From the NCBI GenBank assembly GCA_046757565.1, contig JBHHYN010000001.1:1-64000 (forward strand): a DNA stretch of 64,000 nucleotides. The letters are read 5' to 3'. The notes beneath the pieces are model-generated. The model worked only from the letters and a program-made list of their open reading frames with translations. It was not told the DNA's origin and made no database searches. Positions 35,695-44,028 of the stretch are shown one piece after another. Every line of letters starts with the position of its first letter. The first letter of the stretch is position 1. The position numbers were made by a program, and so were the translations under genes. Origin of the DNA: JBHHYN01 sp046757565 (GTDB lineage Bacteria; Pseudomonadota; Gammaproteobacteria; Eutrophobiales; Eutrophobiaceae).

Positions 35695-38175
35695 TTAATC
35701 GCCATTCTCCCCCAATTGCGCCTCGATATCATCCAGCAGACTCGAATCCGCCTGCTGTGCCGCTCGTTTAGCAGCCTCTGCAGTCTGCTTGATACGTTTC
35801 ATGTGCTCCATCTGTGATGCAATATCGGCAAAATTACTCTCTTTTTCTTCCTGTTCCTCACGGAACTCGTTCAAATCGGATTCAAGTTGCCGGTGAAGGT
35901 CCTCTTCCATAGCTCTCTTTTTTATCAGGTCTTCTTCATTCACTTTCTTTGCAGCAATGGCTTCAACATGTGCCTGTTCGGCCTGTTCAATCTCCCTGTT
36001 TGCCTGACTGATCTTCTCTTCTGCCGCCTTGATTTCGCCCTTGATTGATGCCTTCCCTGCCTTGCTCTTTGTGACGGACTTGTCCTCCTGCCAGGCACGC
36101 AGGCGTTTTGTTTCTTCTATAGCCGCCTGTTTTTCTTTTTCCGCTTCATCCCTGGCTTGTTGAATTTCCTTCATTGTCTCCTGAATCTTGCGTTGCTCCT
36201 GTTCCAGTTTTAATCGTTCAGCCCTCAGCTTTTCTTCCTCGACCGCGCGTTCCTGATCCTGTTTTTGCTTGAACTCAGCTATAATTTGCTCCGCTTCTTC
36301 TTTGGCAGCCCTGCGTGACGCTTCAGCAGCGGCCCGTTCACGCCTTGCCTTGTCCAGCTCTTCATGATTGTGTGCAAATTCTTTAGCGAGATTACGCCGT
36401 TCTTCCTCCAGCTTCTGCCTGGCCTTTTCCTGTATCTTCCGTTCCTTTTCCTCCTGATCTTTTTGATTTTTCAAAGCCTCCTGTTCCAGTGCGTGCCTGG
36501 ATGACACTACTTCCTCTTTTAACTGCATTGCTTCCTGCAGTTTCCTTCTGGCATCTTCCGCTTCCCGCTCCAGACGTTTCTTCTCCTGTTTGATTTGCCG
36601 TTCGGCCTCCTGCTTCATACGCTGCAGTTTTTCCATTTCCTCGGCATTACGTGTGTAGACTTCATCAAGCTTCTTCTTTTCAGCCTGCATACGCTTTGCC
36701 GCTTCCTCCTTCATGCGCCTGATCTTCTCTTCCTCCTGCTCATGCAGTCTTTTCGCCTCCTTTTCCGCCTCTTTTTTTGCAGCTTCTATCTTGGCATGCT
36801 CCTCCTTGAGCCTGCGCTCCACCTCCGCCTGCATCTCCTTAACGGAAATATTGTCCGCCTTATGTTTGACCTCTTTTACATTTTTCAACTGCATATTCGT
36901 TTTTGCTAGTTCAGCCTCCAGGACCGAAGCTTTAACGCCTGGGTCAATATCCTGTTTAGTGATCTCTTCGACCACACTGGTTTGCTCAGCCGCTACAGCT
37001 TTTAGGGGTGCCTCCTTTTTTGCTGCGGGAGTTGTTTTTTCCTTCTTCTGCTCTGGAGATGGCGCCTGGGTTACCTCCGAACTCCTGGCGGCCTGTGGGT
37101 TATTGACCAGCCCGCCCCCGAGAAAACAGGCATCCAGACCATTTTCCGCGAGCAGGAAGGCGGCTGTTGAACTGCGCCCACCTGTGTCACAGTAGACGAC
37201 ATAACGCTTATCCCGGGCAAGATTCCTGGCCTGCATTCGAAGGATATTGAGAGGGATATTCTGACTACCCTCTATCGCTGACTCCTCATGTTCGTTTTTG
37301 AATCGGACATCGAGCCAAACTCCGGGACCTTCCTCGACCAATTTCAACGCATCATCATAAGAGACCGATTGCAGTGTTGGTTTTTCAATCAGCTCAATGA
37401 AATTATCCTTACTAAGTTGCATAAGTATGCCGTCCGTTAGCATGGAGACTGTAGCATTCCGGGTCATTTCAGAGATCAATGCCTCTTCACCGAAACAATC
37501 CCCCGCTTCCAGCACCGCCAGATTGATTGCTTTGCCGCCGGATTGAGGTTTTCGAGACACCTGGCAGCGGCCTTCCTGGATAATGAAATAATGTTCCCCT
37601 GGGTCACCCTGCTTGATGACCACGTCACCGCTTTTAAACTCTATCGGTTCCAACAAGGCAAATAACTGGTGAATATTTGCCGTTGGCATTCTGGAGAAAA
37701 GTTCGGACTGAAGCGTCCTGGTCATCCAATCGACCGCCTCTTCATCTTCAATTTCGCTGATTTCCATTTCGGCAACCTCCATGTCCGCACCCGATGTACT
37801 GCTTTCCGCCTGTTCCTTATCCTGTAATACAAGCAATTTATCGAGTTCATCCCGGCGTATCTGCAGGACGACATATGCTGTTTTCGCTTTGGCTGAAAAT
37901 TGCCGGGGCTGCAGCTGTGCCATCGCATACCTGGCTCGATCCAAGCCGGCCGTTATCACATTGTGCTGCTGCTCATTGGCATGCATTTCGATCTCGCCCT
38001 CGAGCAGATAATACGAAAAATCATCCCGCTCCCCCTGCTTGAAGATATAGCTGCCCTTGCGGCCCTTCATGATGACACCCTTGTTAATAACTTCGTTCTG
38101 CATCCGTGGCGGCAACTCGTTGATGGGAATGAGCTGGCGGATCGACTCCGCATATTTTTCGTTTTCTGCAGTCAT
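35695..38175 (-). CDS. Double cyclic-nucleotide-binding, rhodanese and coiled-coil protein
   Basis: The 826-residue protein has four parts. Residues about 15-120 and 145-265 are two cNMP-binding-like domains; the second has GDVVIKQGDPGEHYFIIQEG and DCFGEEALISEMTRNATVSM (FGEEALI plus R, the phosphate-binding cassette), while the first is degenerate. Residues about 275-360 are a rhodanese domain with the active-site loop YCDTGGRSS, which keeps the Cys. From about 400 to 815 the protein is an almost uninterrupted, highly charged coiled coil rich in Glu, Lys, Arg and Gln. No signal peptide or membrane helix is seen. A cytoplasmic scaffold or signalling role is inferred; no function is known to me. 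Confidence 0.8.
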   Translation of the reverse strand: MTAENEKYAESIRQLIPINELPPRMQNEVINKGVIMKGRKGSYIFKQGERDDFSYYLLEGEIEMHANEQQHNVITAGLDRARYAMAQLQPRQFSAKAKTAYVVLQIRRDELDKLLVLQDKEQAESSTSGADMEVAEMEISEIEDEEAVDWMTRTLQSELFSRMPTANIHQLFALLEPIEFKSGDVVIKQGDPGEHYFIIQEGRCQVSRKPQSGGKAINLAVLEAGDCFGEEALISEMTRNATVSMLTDGILMQLSKDNFIELIEKPTLQSVSYDDALKLVEEGPGVWLDVRFKNEHEESAIEGSQNIPLNILRMQARNLARDKRYVVYCDTGGRSSTAAFLLAENGLDACFLGGGLVNNPQAARSSEVTQAPSPEQKKEKTTPAAKKEAPLKAVAAEQTSVVEEITKQDIDPGVKASVLEAELAKTNMQLKNVKEVKHKADNISVKEMQAEVERRLKEEHAKIEAAKKEAEKEAKRLHEQEEEKIRRMKEEAAKRMQAEKKKLDEVYTRNAEEMEKLQRMKQEAERQIKQEKKRLEREAEDARRKLQEAMQLKEEVVSSRHALEQEALKNQKDQEEKERKIQEKARQKLEEERRNLAKEFAHNHEELDKARRERAAAEASRRAAKEEAEQIIAEFKQKQDQERAVEEEKLRAERLKLEQEQRKIQETMKEIQQARDEAEKEKQAAIEETKRLRAWQEDKSVTKSKAGKASIKGEIKAAEEKISQANREIEQAEQAHVEAIAAKKVNEEDLIKKRAMEEDLHRQLESDLNEFREEQEEKESNFADIASQMEHMKRIKQTAEAAKRAAQQADSSLLDDIEAQLGENGD

Positions 38176-38451
38176 CGCTATATATTGCCTGAAAAAACCA
38201 TTGTTGTTTCAGCTTCTGAAAGAAATAGATGCATTTTTATAAGCGCCTGATTTTATACTGTTTCCAAGTATAACCGTCTCGTTGCAAGGCGCCAGCTTTA
38301 CGGTCACCTTTTCCGGCAAATGCTACAACATTCACGATTGGACGGGAATAGCTGCTAACCTGCATAGTGTATGATTTCTGCGGTACGGGGCATTATAGCC
38401 GCTCGTGGCCGGTTTCCCCCGGATCGGTTAACCTGCCTGATAATTTCAAAA

Positions 38452-38480
38452 TTGACTTTGCTTTAAGAAGCGTCTATTAG
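38452..38480 (+). promoter_or_regulatory. Candidate sigma-70 promoter
   Basis: TTGACT and TATTAG are separated by exactly 17 bases and end 31 bp before the ATG at 38512. The match and spacing are good. The rest of the 336-bp gap 38176-38511 shows no gene. Confidence 0.55.
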
Positions 38481-38511
38481 TAGAGGTAAATGTAAACAGG
38501 ATTTTGCTGTC

Positions 38512-38844
38512 ATGAAGCCACCTCAAACCGTGATTTGCCTCGTTCTTTCCGCCTTACTGTTTTCATCTCAGACCTCATTGGCTGGTGATACCAGTAGCGC
38601 TCAATCAGATGAATATAAGCCGACCATGGATGAGATGATCACGGATGGTTTAATATACAGACCGCTGGGTGTGGCCGCAACAGTGGTTGGTACCGGTATC
38701 TTTATCGTCACCCTGCCATTCAGCCTGTTGGGGGGAAATGCAGACGATGCCGGCGAGAGACTCGTTGCTGAACCTGCGAGGGACACCTTTAGAAGATGCC
38801 TTGGTTGCGCCCTCTATTACCACCGCTTCGACAGGAGATATTAG
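38512..38844 (+). CDS. Small exported protein with one hydrophobic segment
   Basis: The 110-residue product has a signal peptide (cleavage near SLAGD) and a mature part with the core YRPLGVAATVVGTGIFIVTLPFSLLGG, seen here as YRPLGVAATVVGTGIF followed by a hydrophobic segment. A set of small gammaproteobacterial proteins shares this core; they are of unknown function and have sometimes been annotated as multidrug transporters without evidence. A good promoter precedes it. It stops 3 bp before the convergent histidine kinase gene. Confidence 0.7.
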   Translation: MKPPQTVICLVLSALLFSSQTSLAGDTSSAQSDEYKPTMDEMITDGLIYRPLGVAATVVGTGIFIVTLPFSLLGGNADDAGERLVAEPARDTFRRCLGCALYYHRFDRRY

Positions 38845-38847
38845 AAC

Positions 38848-40947
38848 CTATATCGCAATCCCGCCGGAAAAGTCGATAACTACCTTCACCCCTTTCCTGT
38901 CCGGTAAATTAGAAGCAGTGATCTTTGCCTGATGAAATTCCGCGATGATTCTCACAATATACAGTCCTAAACCCAAGTGCGGTTCAGCACCGCCCTGCTT
39001 CTCCCGTAATGAAATCATGGAGTTAAACAATTGGCCCGCCATCGCATCCGGTAAGGTTGAGCCATAGTTAATCACCTGTAGCGTCCAGTTTTCCCCGGAT
39101 GATAAAAGACCTACATCGATCGGTTTACCCTCTGTTCCGAAATCAACAGCATTGGCAATAAGCTTATCCAGCATTTGTACAATCAGATCGGGTGAAACAT
39201 TTCGGACAACGGCTTGTTCAGGTTTTCCAAGTCTGAATTCAATACCAGGATAGGCCAGGCGGTAAGCCTCCACGCAATTACCCAGTAATTGGCCAATATC
39301 GGTCTGCTGTTTTTCCGAGCCCTGCAAGGCCTGCTCCAGACGGGTTGCTTCGCTCAAACGGGCAATGAGTAAATTCAACCGTTCGATCCCCTCTCTTGCA
39401 CGATCGAGGTATTGACGCAGCTCTTTTCCTGTCCCACCAGAGTGAAGATTTTCCAGGGAAGACTGGACAACCGCTATGGGTGTGCGTAATTCATGTGATA
39501 ACCTGCCAGCCATGCCCTCAAGGTAATTGTTGTAGTGTTGCAAGCGTTCCAGCATGGCAGCATAGTTCCGGGATACCTCGCCAATTTCATCAGCAGCCTT
39601 ACTTGCCGTAAATTTGCCGACGACACGTCCGTATTCATCAATGGCGGACTCCGCCTCACTGCTCAGACGCCTTAACCGGAATGATAATCGTGTTGCGAAA
39701 AGTAACAACAACGATGTAACGATAAAAAAAACAAGCAGGGTTTTGTTAAACATCGAGGCCATGGCATGACGCTGCAACATCTGTATGCTGTTAGTCGTCT
39801 CTTCAACAACGACCGCACCACGTACGGCATTATCGACCCAAACAGGCGTTGCCGCAGAGACAATTATGGCCTTGCCATCGGCAGATGTTCGCCAACGGCT
39901 TCCCGTCTTTCCCTGTAGTGCCTGCAATACTTCCTGGCCCTGTAATCGTGACGCCCCCGCCAGGTCATCCTGAAAGCGCTCGGAAACCGGTGGCAGTATC
40001 AATGAATAGAGGAAATTAACAGGCTGTCCGGATTCGCTCTTTTCAAGGTTGCCACCGCTTGCCAGCACCTGCCCACGGCCATCCAGGACCCAGACCCTGC
40101 GGCCATCCATTTTGCCGAGACCCCTGATAATCTGTTTGATTTCCGGGGAGGATTGCAACAACCTTCCGGGCCTGTACTCCGTACTCTCTCCCGCCGTCCC
40201 GGTACGGCTGATTATCCGCCTGTTATGAACATCATCAACATCAGCAACAATAAACCCCAGTCGTTCTCCTATCAGACCTGTCGGTATTGCGATTTCGAGG
40301 TTGTAACCCTCCTCCGTCTGCTGCCATACTCCGGTTACATTCGTAATATATTCTACAGTCCGGTACTCAAAATTAAACTCATCCCAGTGCCGTTCGTATC
40401 TGAACGGCCTGATCTTACCGGGCGCGGACGGGGAAAAATAATAGTGCCTGAGTTCCCCTTCCGGATCGGTGAATACCAGCGTCACATGATCATTATCGGT
40501 GGCATCAGGTGTATCCGGTTTTTGATAAACAACATTTCTGTCGCGGACCTGGAGCAGCACATCGAAATACTGCCCATAATGCGTGACGATTAATCTGAAA
40601 GAGGCTGGGTCCGGCTGTGACTGGCCCGATTTTCCCGCCGTGTAGACATCCGACCAACCAAGATAAGTAACCCAGTCATCGGTATATCCATCTATCTGCA
40701 TGGGATGGTTTAATGTATGCACATAGACGGTCTTTTCGTTCGATGCCGTGGCAACGGGGAAAAGGTTCGCCTTCTCATGCAGAGGGCCCGCCATGGCGCG
40801 GGCGGCATCCATCAGGGAGATTTCCAGAGCATCACGTAAATGACGTTCCAACTCACGCAAATACTGAAAACCAACGTAAGGAATACTAAGGACGGCAATC
40901 GACAGAATCAGTAACTTTGCTCTTATCGTTAATTTTATGCGATTCAT
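38848..40947 (-). CDS. pdsS: Sensor histidine kinase of the proteobacterial dedicated sortase system
   Basis: The 699-residue protein has a first membrane helix (about 10-28), a large periplasmic region (about 35-400) with a domain like those of family 9 carbohydrate-binding/DOMON-type sensors (QIDGYTDDWVTYLGW near 83), a second membrane helix (about 405-425), and a cytoplasmic kinase: HAMP-like linker, H-box SHELRTPIAVV (about 480), N-box DKLIANAVDF and G-box LGLGLYIVRII. Its layout and the adjoining PdsR and PdsO homologues match the kinase of the marine proteobacterial sortase system. It is 48 bp downstream of the regulator gene on the same strand. Confidence 0.85.
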   Translation of the reverse strand: MNRIKLTIRAKLLILSIAVLSIPYVGFQYLRELERHLRDALEISLMDAARAMAGPLHEKANLFPVATASNEKTVYVHTLNHPMQIDGYTDDWVTYLGWSDVYTAGKSGQSQPDPASFRLIVTHYGQYFDVLLQVRDRNVVYQKPDTPDATDNDHVTLVFTDPEGELRHYYFSPSAPGKIRPFRYERHWDEFNFEYRTVEYITNVTGVWQQTEEGYNLEIAIPTGLIGERLGFIVADVDDVHNRRIISRTGTAGESTEYRPGRLLQSSPEIKQIIRGLGKMDGRRVWVLDGRGQVLASGGNLEKSESGQPVNFLYSLILPPVSERFQDDLAGASRLQGQEVLQALQGKTGSRWRTSADGKAIIVSAATPVWVDNAVRGAVVVEETTNSIQMLQRHAMASMFNKTLLVFFIVTSLLLLFATRLSFRLRRLSSEAESAIDEYGRVVGKFTASKAADEIGEVSRNYAAMLERLQHYNNYLEGMAGRLSHELRTPIAVVQSSLENLHSGGTGKELRQYLDRAREGIERLNLLIARLSEATRLEQALQGSEKQQTDIGQLLGNCVEAYRLAYPGIEFRLGKPEQAVVRNVSPDLIVQMLDKLIANAVDFGTEGKPIDVGLLSSGENWTLQVINYGSTLPDAMAGQLFNSMISLREKQGGAEPHLGLGLYIVRIIAEFHQAKITASNLPDRKGVKVVIDFSGGIAI

Positions 40948-40995
40948 GGTCTAAGATTCGTTGCCTATCACACCTTGTAAGTAACCGCATCCCGG

Positions 40996-41688
40996 CTATT
41001 TTGCTTTCCACCGATAGCCCATGCCGTATACCGTATCGATGCGATCAAAGGTCATATCGATTAATTCGAATTTTCGCCGTATGCGTTTTATGTGTGAGGT
41101 TACTGTTCCATCGTCTACAAAAATATGGGCATCCTGCATCAATTGCTCGCGACTTTTCACATGCCCCGGAATAATGACCAGTGAATGCACGATCCAGAAT
41201 TCCGTCAAGGTCAGATCGACCTTTTTGCCCTGCCATTCGACGCTCATGCAATTTTTATCTATGCTGAGATCGCCGACGGTATGCAGTTGATCACGGGCAA
41301 GTTCAGACTGTAAAGCCTGCAGACGACGAAACAGTGCAGCAACTCTGGCAAGTATTTGCGGAATAGATACATCTTTTGTCAGGTAATCATCGGCTCCGAG
41401 ACGCAAACCGGAGATTGCATCAAAATCGGAATCCCTTGCGGTCAGAAAAACGATAGGCAACGTCGCCGACAGAGCACGCAGTTCCCGGCAGATTTCGAAA
41501 CCGCCTTCCGGATCATCCTCAAGACCGATGTCGATGATTGCCAGTTGCGGCAACCGTTGTCTGAAGGCAGCCAGGGACTCTTTCTTGCCGGCGTAGGTAA
41601 TCACTTCGTATCCCTGCTTTTTCAGGGCATCTGCATAGTTTTCCCTGATTGCAGGTTCGTCTTCGATCAAGGCAATACGTTTTGCCAT
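40996..41688 (-). CDS. pdsR: Response regulator of the proteobacterial dedicated sortase system
   Basis: The 230-residue regulator has a receiver domain (1-120) with the phosphoacceptor Asp53 in LAIIDIGLEDD, the Lys of LTKDVS, and an OmpR/PhoB-type winged-helix output (about 135-230: LTLTEFWIVHSL, VTSHIKRIRRKFE, IDTVYGMGYRW). MAKRIALIEDEPAIRENYAD is the characteristic N-terminus for this system's regulator. An upstream extension of the frame is open but the ATG at 41688, preceded by GGAG, is preferred. It is transcribed with pdsS and diverges from pdsO. Confidence 0.88.
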   Translation of the reverse strand: MAKRIALIEDEPAIRENYADALKKQGYEVITYAGKKESLAAFRQRLPQLAIIDIGLEDDPEGGFEICRELRALSATLPIVFLTARDSDFDAISGLRLGADDYLTKDVSIPQILARVAALFRRLQALQSELARDQLHTVGDLSIDKNCMSVEWQGKKVDLTLTEFWIVHSLVIIPGHVKSREQLMQDAHIFVDDGTVTSHIKRIRRKFELIDMTFDRIDTVYGMGYRWKAK

Positions 41689-41893
41689 AGTAATAATCAC
41701 TCCAGATTTTTTGAACGTATCCCGAGGGATGTACTGTAAACCAAACCGGCATGGATTGAAGCAGAATCGCCATAATTTCCATCTTCCTGCCATATTTAAT
41801 CTCCACATTGCCCGTATTCATCCCCGGGCGCGCCCGATACAGGGGCTTTACTCTATGCATGACCCCCAATACATCCAGACAGGAGTAATAATC

Positions 41894-42607
41894 ATGATTA
41901 AAAACGTGCTCATAGGCCTTGGTCTCCTTTTCCTGTTCCATACAAGCGCCCAGGCCGATGCGGGATCAATCCCCTCCTCCCGGCACAAGGATGAAATGGG
42001 TTTGGGAGCCGGGGCATTGATTGGCGGCCTGATAGCAGGCCCGCCAGGTGCTGTCATCGGCGCCGCCGGCGGCGCCTGGTTCGGTAACCGGGAGGCGAAA
42101 AAGGACATAAAGATCGCCACTCTGGAAAAAAGGCTGACGGAAAAACAGACCGATCTCGCCTATCTGCAAACCAGATTGACAGAACTGCAATCCGAATACG
42201 GCAGTGAAATGAAAAAGGTTAAACTCGACAACCGCCTTCCGTTATTGCATGAGTTGACCCGTGGGGTTTCATTAATCGTTTACTTTCGAACGAACAGGGC
42301 GAATATCGAACCGGAAATCATCCCCCGAATAGCGCGCCTCGCCGGGTTTTTACGGAATTTCCCCGAGATAAAACTGCGTATCGAAGCATATGCAGACCGC
42401 CGCGGCCGGGAACAATACAATCAACAACTCAGTGGGCGGCGGGCGCAAGCTGTAGAGGATGAATTGATTGGGGACGGGCTGCAACGTAATCGTATTAGCA
42501 GCCGTGCCTATGGGGAATCACGGGCGCTTGCAGCCGAGGGCGATCGGGAAGGGTATGTGTTCGATCGCCGTGTAATCGTCCATCTGACCCTGGACAGCGA
42601 AGTCTGA
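41894..42607 (+). CDS. pdsO: Sortase-system OmpA-like protein
   Basis: The 237-residue protein has a signal peptide (cleavage near AQADAG), a glycine-zipper segment (about 40-70, MGLGAGALIGGLIAGPPGAV and GAAGGAWFG), a coiled coil (about 75-115) and a C-terminal OmpA domain (about 125-235) with YFRTNRANIEPE and LRIEAYADRRGREQYNQQLS. The OmpA domain suggests peptidoglycan binding. The ATG at 41894 follows AGGAG; the frame upstream is not coding. It heads a rightward run followed by the broken sortase substrate and sortase genes. Confidence 0.87.
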   Translation: MIKNVLIGLGLLFLFHTSAQADAGSIPSSRHKDEMGLGAGALIGGLIAGPPGAVIGAAGGAWFGNREAKKDIKIATLEKRLTEKQTDLAYLQTRLTELQSEYGSEMKKVKLDNRLPLLHELTRGVSLIVYFRTNRANIEPEIIPRIARLAGFLRNFPEIKLRIEAYADRRGREQYNQQLSGRRAQAVEDELIGDGLQRNRISSRAYGESRALAAEGDREGYVFDRRVIVHLTLDSEV

Positions 42608-42642
42608 CAACGCATTAAGCCCGATCAAACAAGGACTGCCGG

Positions 42643-42970
42643 ATGAAAATAGAAACATCTTTTATAACAACAACCCTGCACTGCATCATAATCAGTCTCC
42701 TTGTCGGCTTAATCGTAACGTTCATTCTTGCAGGCATTGCAATGTTATTGTCAACGTTTGCACAAGCCGACACCATGGATGATACGGCAAGCAGCAAGGT
42801 CCGGCATTACCACCAGCCAGATGAAGTTAAACGGGGAACGTTACTGTTTTATGGTGAAGAGGGCTTCACCAGCGCTCCTGTGTTGCACATGGACGTGCAC
42901 ACAGACGTTACCGGCATGATTGCCCGGGCCCGGGCCCATGTCAAACAAGCATTTAGAAATCCCAATACAA
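42643..42970 (+). pseudogene. Remnant of the marine-type sortase target protein (VIT domain start only)
   Basis: From the ATG at 42643 the frame encodes a signal peptide/membrane segment and then GTLLFYGEEGFTSAPVLHMD and DVTGMIARARAHVKQAFRNP, the beginning of the VIT domain found in marine proteobacterial sortase substrates. Those proteins run to roughly 700 residues with VIT and von Willebrand A domains and a C-terminal sortase signal. Here the sequence passes straight into the sortase start codon at 42971, so the rest of the gene, including the sorting signal, has been deleted. The open frame continues into the sortase remnant to 43278 but is not one protein family. Confidence 0.75.
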
Positions 42971-43278
42971 ATGGAAAGAGGACATTTATGTGTTCCCCTT
43001 ACGATATTTTTACTGATAGTCCTCCCCCTCTGCGGTATATGGTTTATAGGACAAGGCGCCTATATCCATGCCAAGGCACTGTTGGCACAGGTACTGCTGA
43101 GGCAGCCTGGGCCGAAACCCTGCATGACAAAAAGGAGGTGAAAGCATGGCCATGGGAAGATACCAGGCCGGTCTCACGCCTGTCGGTGCCAAGCCTTGGG
43201 ATAAGCCGCATTGTCCTGGCCGGGGCCAATGGCTCCTCCCTGGCCTTCGGTCCAGGACATCTTTTTAATTCAGCATAG
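42971..43278 (+). pseudogene. Truncated and frameshifted class GN-type sortase
   Basis: ATG 42971 opens a frame encoding the membrane anchor of the sortase (PLTIFLLIVLPLCGIWFIGQ, GAYIHAKALLAQVLL). At about 43100-43102 one base is missing; the next frame continues correctly with AWAETLHDKKEVKAWPWEDT, RPVSRLSVPSLGISRIVLAG and FGPGHLFNSA, then TAG at 43276-43278. Family members continue with a Gly-His-Arg-Asp segment and the catalytic Cys and Arg, none of which is encoded here. The gene has at least two lesions and cannot make an active sortase. Confidence 0.8.
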
Positions 43279-43476
43279 CCCGGTAAACAGAAGATGTAGT
43301 GTAACCAGGACCTACCTCAACATCCCTCGAACCGGTCAGAGACTGCTGTAACAAAACACCAACGACCACCAGATCATAGAAGAAAAGAGAGACATCCCTG
43401 TCTGATTAAGATTACGATACGATATTATAATATTGACGCCGTTATCTTAAGCCATTCCGTTTAAGGTGTACATATA

Positions 43477-43513
43477 CCCTTTTCAGGGTATGTCTGACAT
43501 ACCCTGAAAAGGG
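43477..43513. repeat. 37-bp palindrome with perfect 18-bp arms and a one-base centre
   Basis: CCCTTTTCAGGGTATGTC is followed by one T and then its exact complement. Each arm also contains CCCTTTTCAGGG, itself nearly an inverted repeat. The palindrome lies in the 343-bp gap between the broken sortase and a hypothetical gene. There is no T-run on either side, so it does not look like an ordinary terminator. Confidence 0.75.
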
Positions 43514-43621
43514 CACATACATCCCTTCAATCTATTTCTATAATTAATTCTGTAGAAGTTGGATGTAGCGCCACAATCACCTGCCAGGATAGTATCAATC
43601 ATTTCCGTAATGAGCTGCTAT

Positions 43622-43999
43622 ATGCATAAGAGTTTTTCAAACAAAAAGATTTTTTCCCGGCTTGCAGCGCTTTGCAAATCAAACAAAACGGTATTGCCAT
43701 GTGAACTGGATAGTTGGCATACATTCAGTTCGGACAATGTTCAGGTTTTGGTTGATCTGGGCGCTCGTTTCGAAAACCTGGGATGGCGTTTTGTAGGAAT
43801 ATGGCCTGACCCGGAAGGCACGGCATATTTTCATTTGAGGGTGGCCAGGAAAGGGCTTTATGGCGAAACGCAGCTTTTGAAAGAAATCAAAATGATGAAA
43901 ACTGTGGCAGCTGAATTTCCCGTTGTCAATTATAGCAATTGCTCCCACAAACCTGTTACTTCCGGCGGGCACCGCAATAGTACGAAATTAACGGCCTGA
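43622..43999 (+). CDS. Hypothetical protein
   Basis: An open frame of 125 codons from ATG 43622 (the frame is open further, to a TTG at 43559). The middle, LGARFENLGWRFVGIWPDPE and GTAYFHLRVARKGLYGE, looks like folded protein with alternating hydrophobic residues; the last 15 residues are Ser/Thr-rich. No family recognised. It converges with the Ser/Thr kinase gene 29 bp away. Coding status is uncertain because there is no strong ribosome-binding site. Confidence 0.4.
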   Translation: MHKSFSNKKIFSRLAALCKSNKTVLPCELDSWHTFSSDNVQVLVDLGARFENLGWRFVGIWPDPEGTAYFHLRVARKGLYGETQLLKEIKMMKTVAAEFPVVNYSNCSHKPVTSGGHRNSTKLTA

Positions 44000-44028
44000 C
44001 ACACCTGTGTCGCCAAGCGTTTAAGAAA

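Noticed and set aside
42643..43278. A single 211-residue fusion protein joining the VIT start and sortase core
   Set aside because: The frame is open throughout, but the middle (about 43000-43100) is the sortase membrane anchor read out of frame, so the continuity is accidental.
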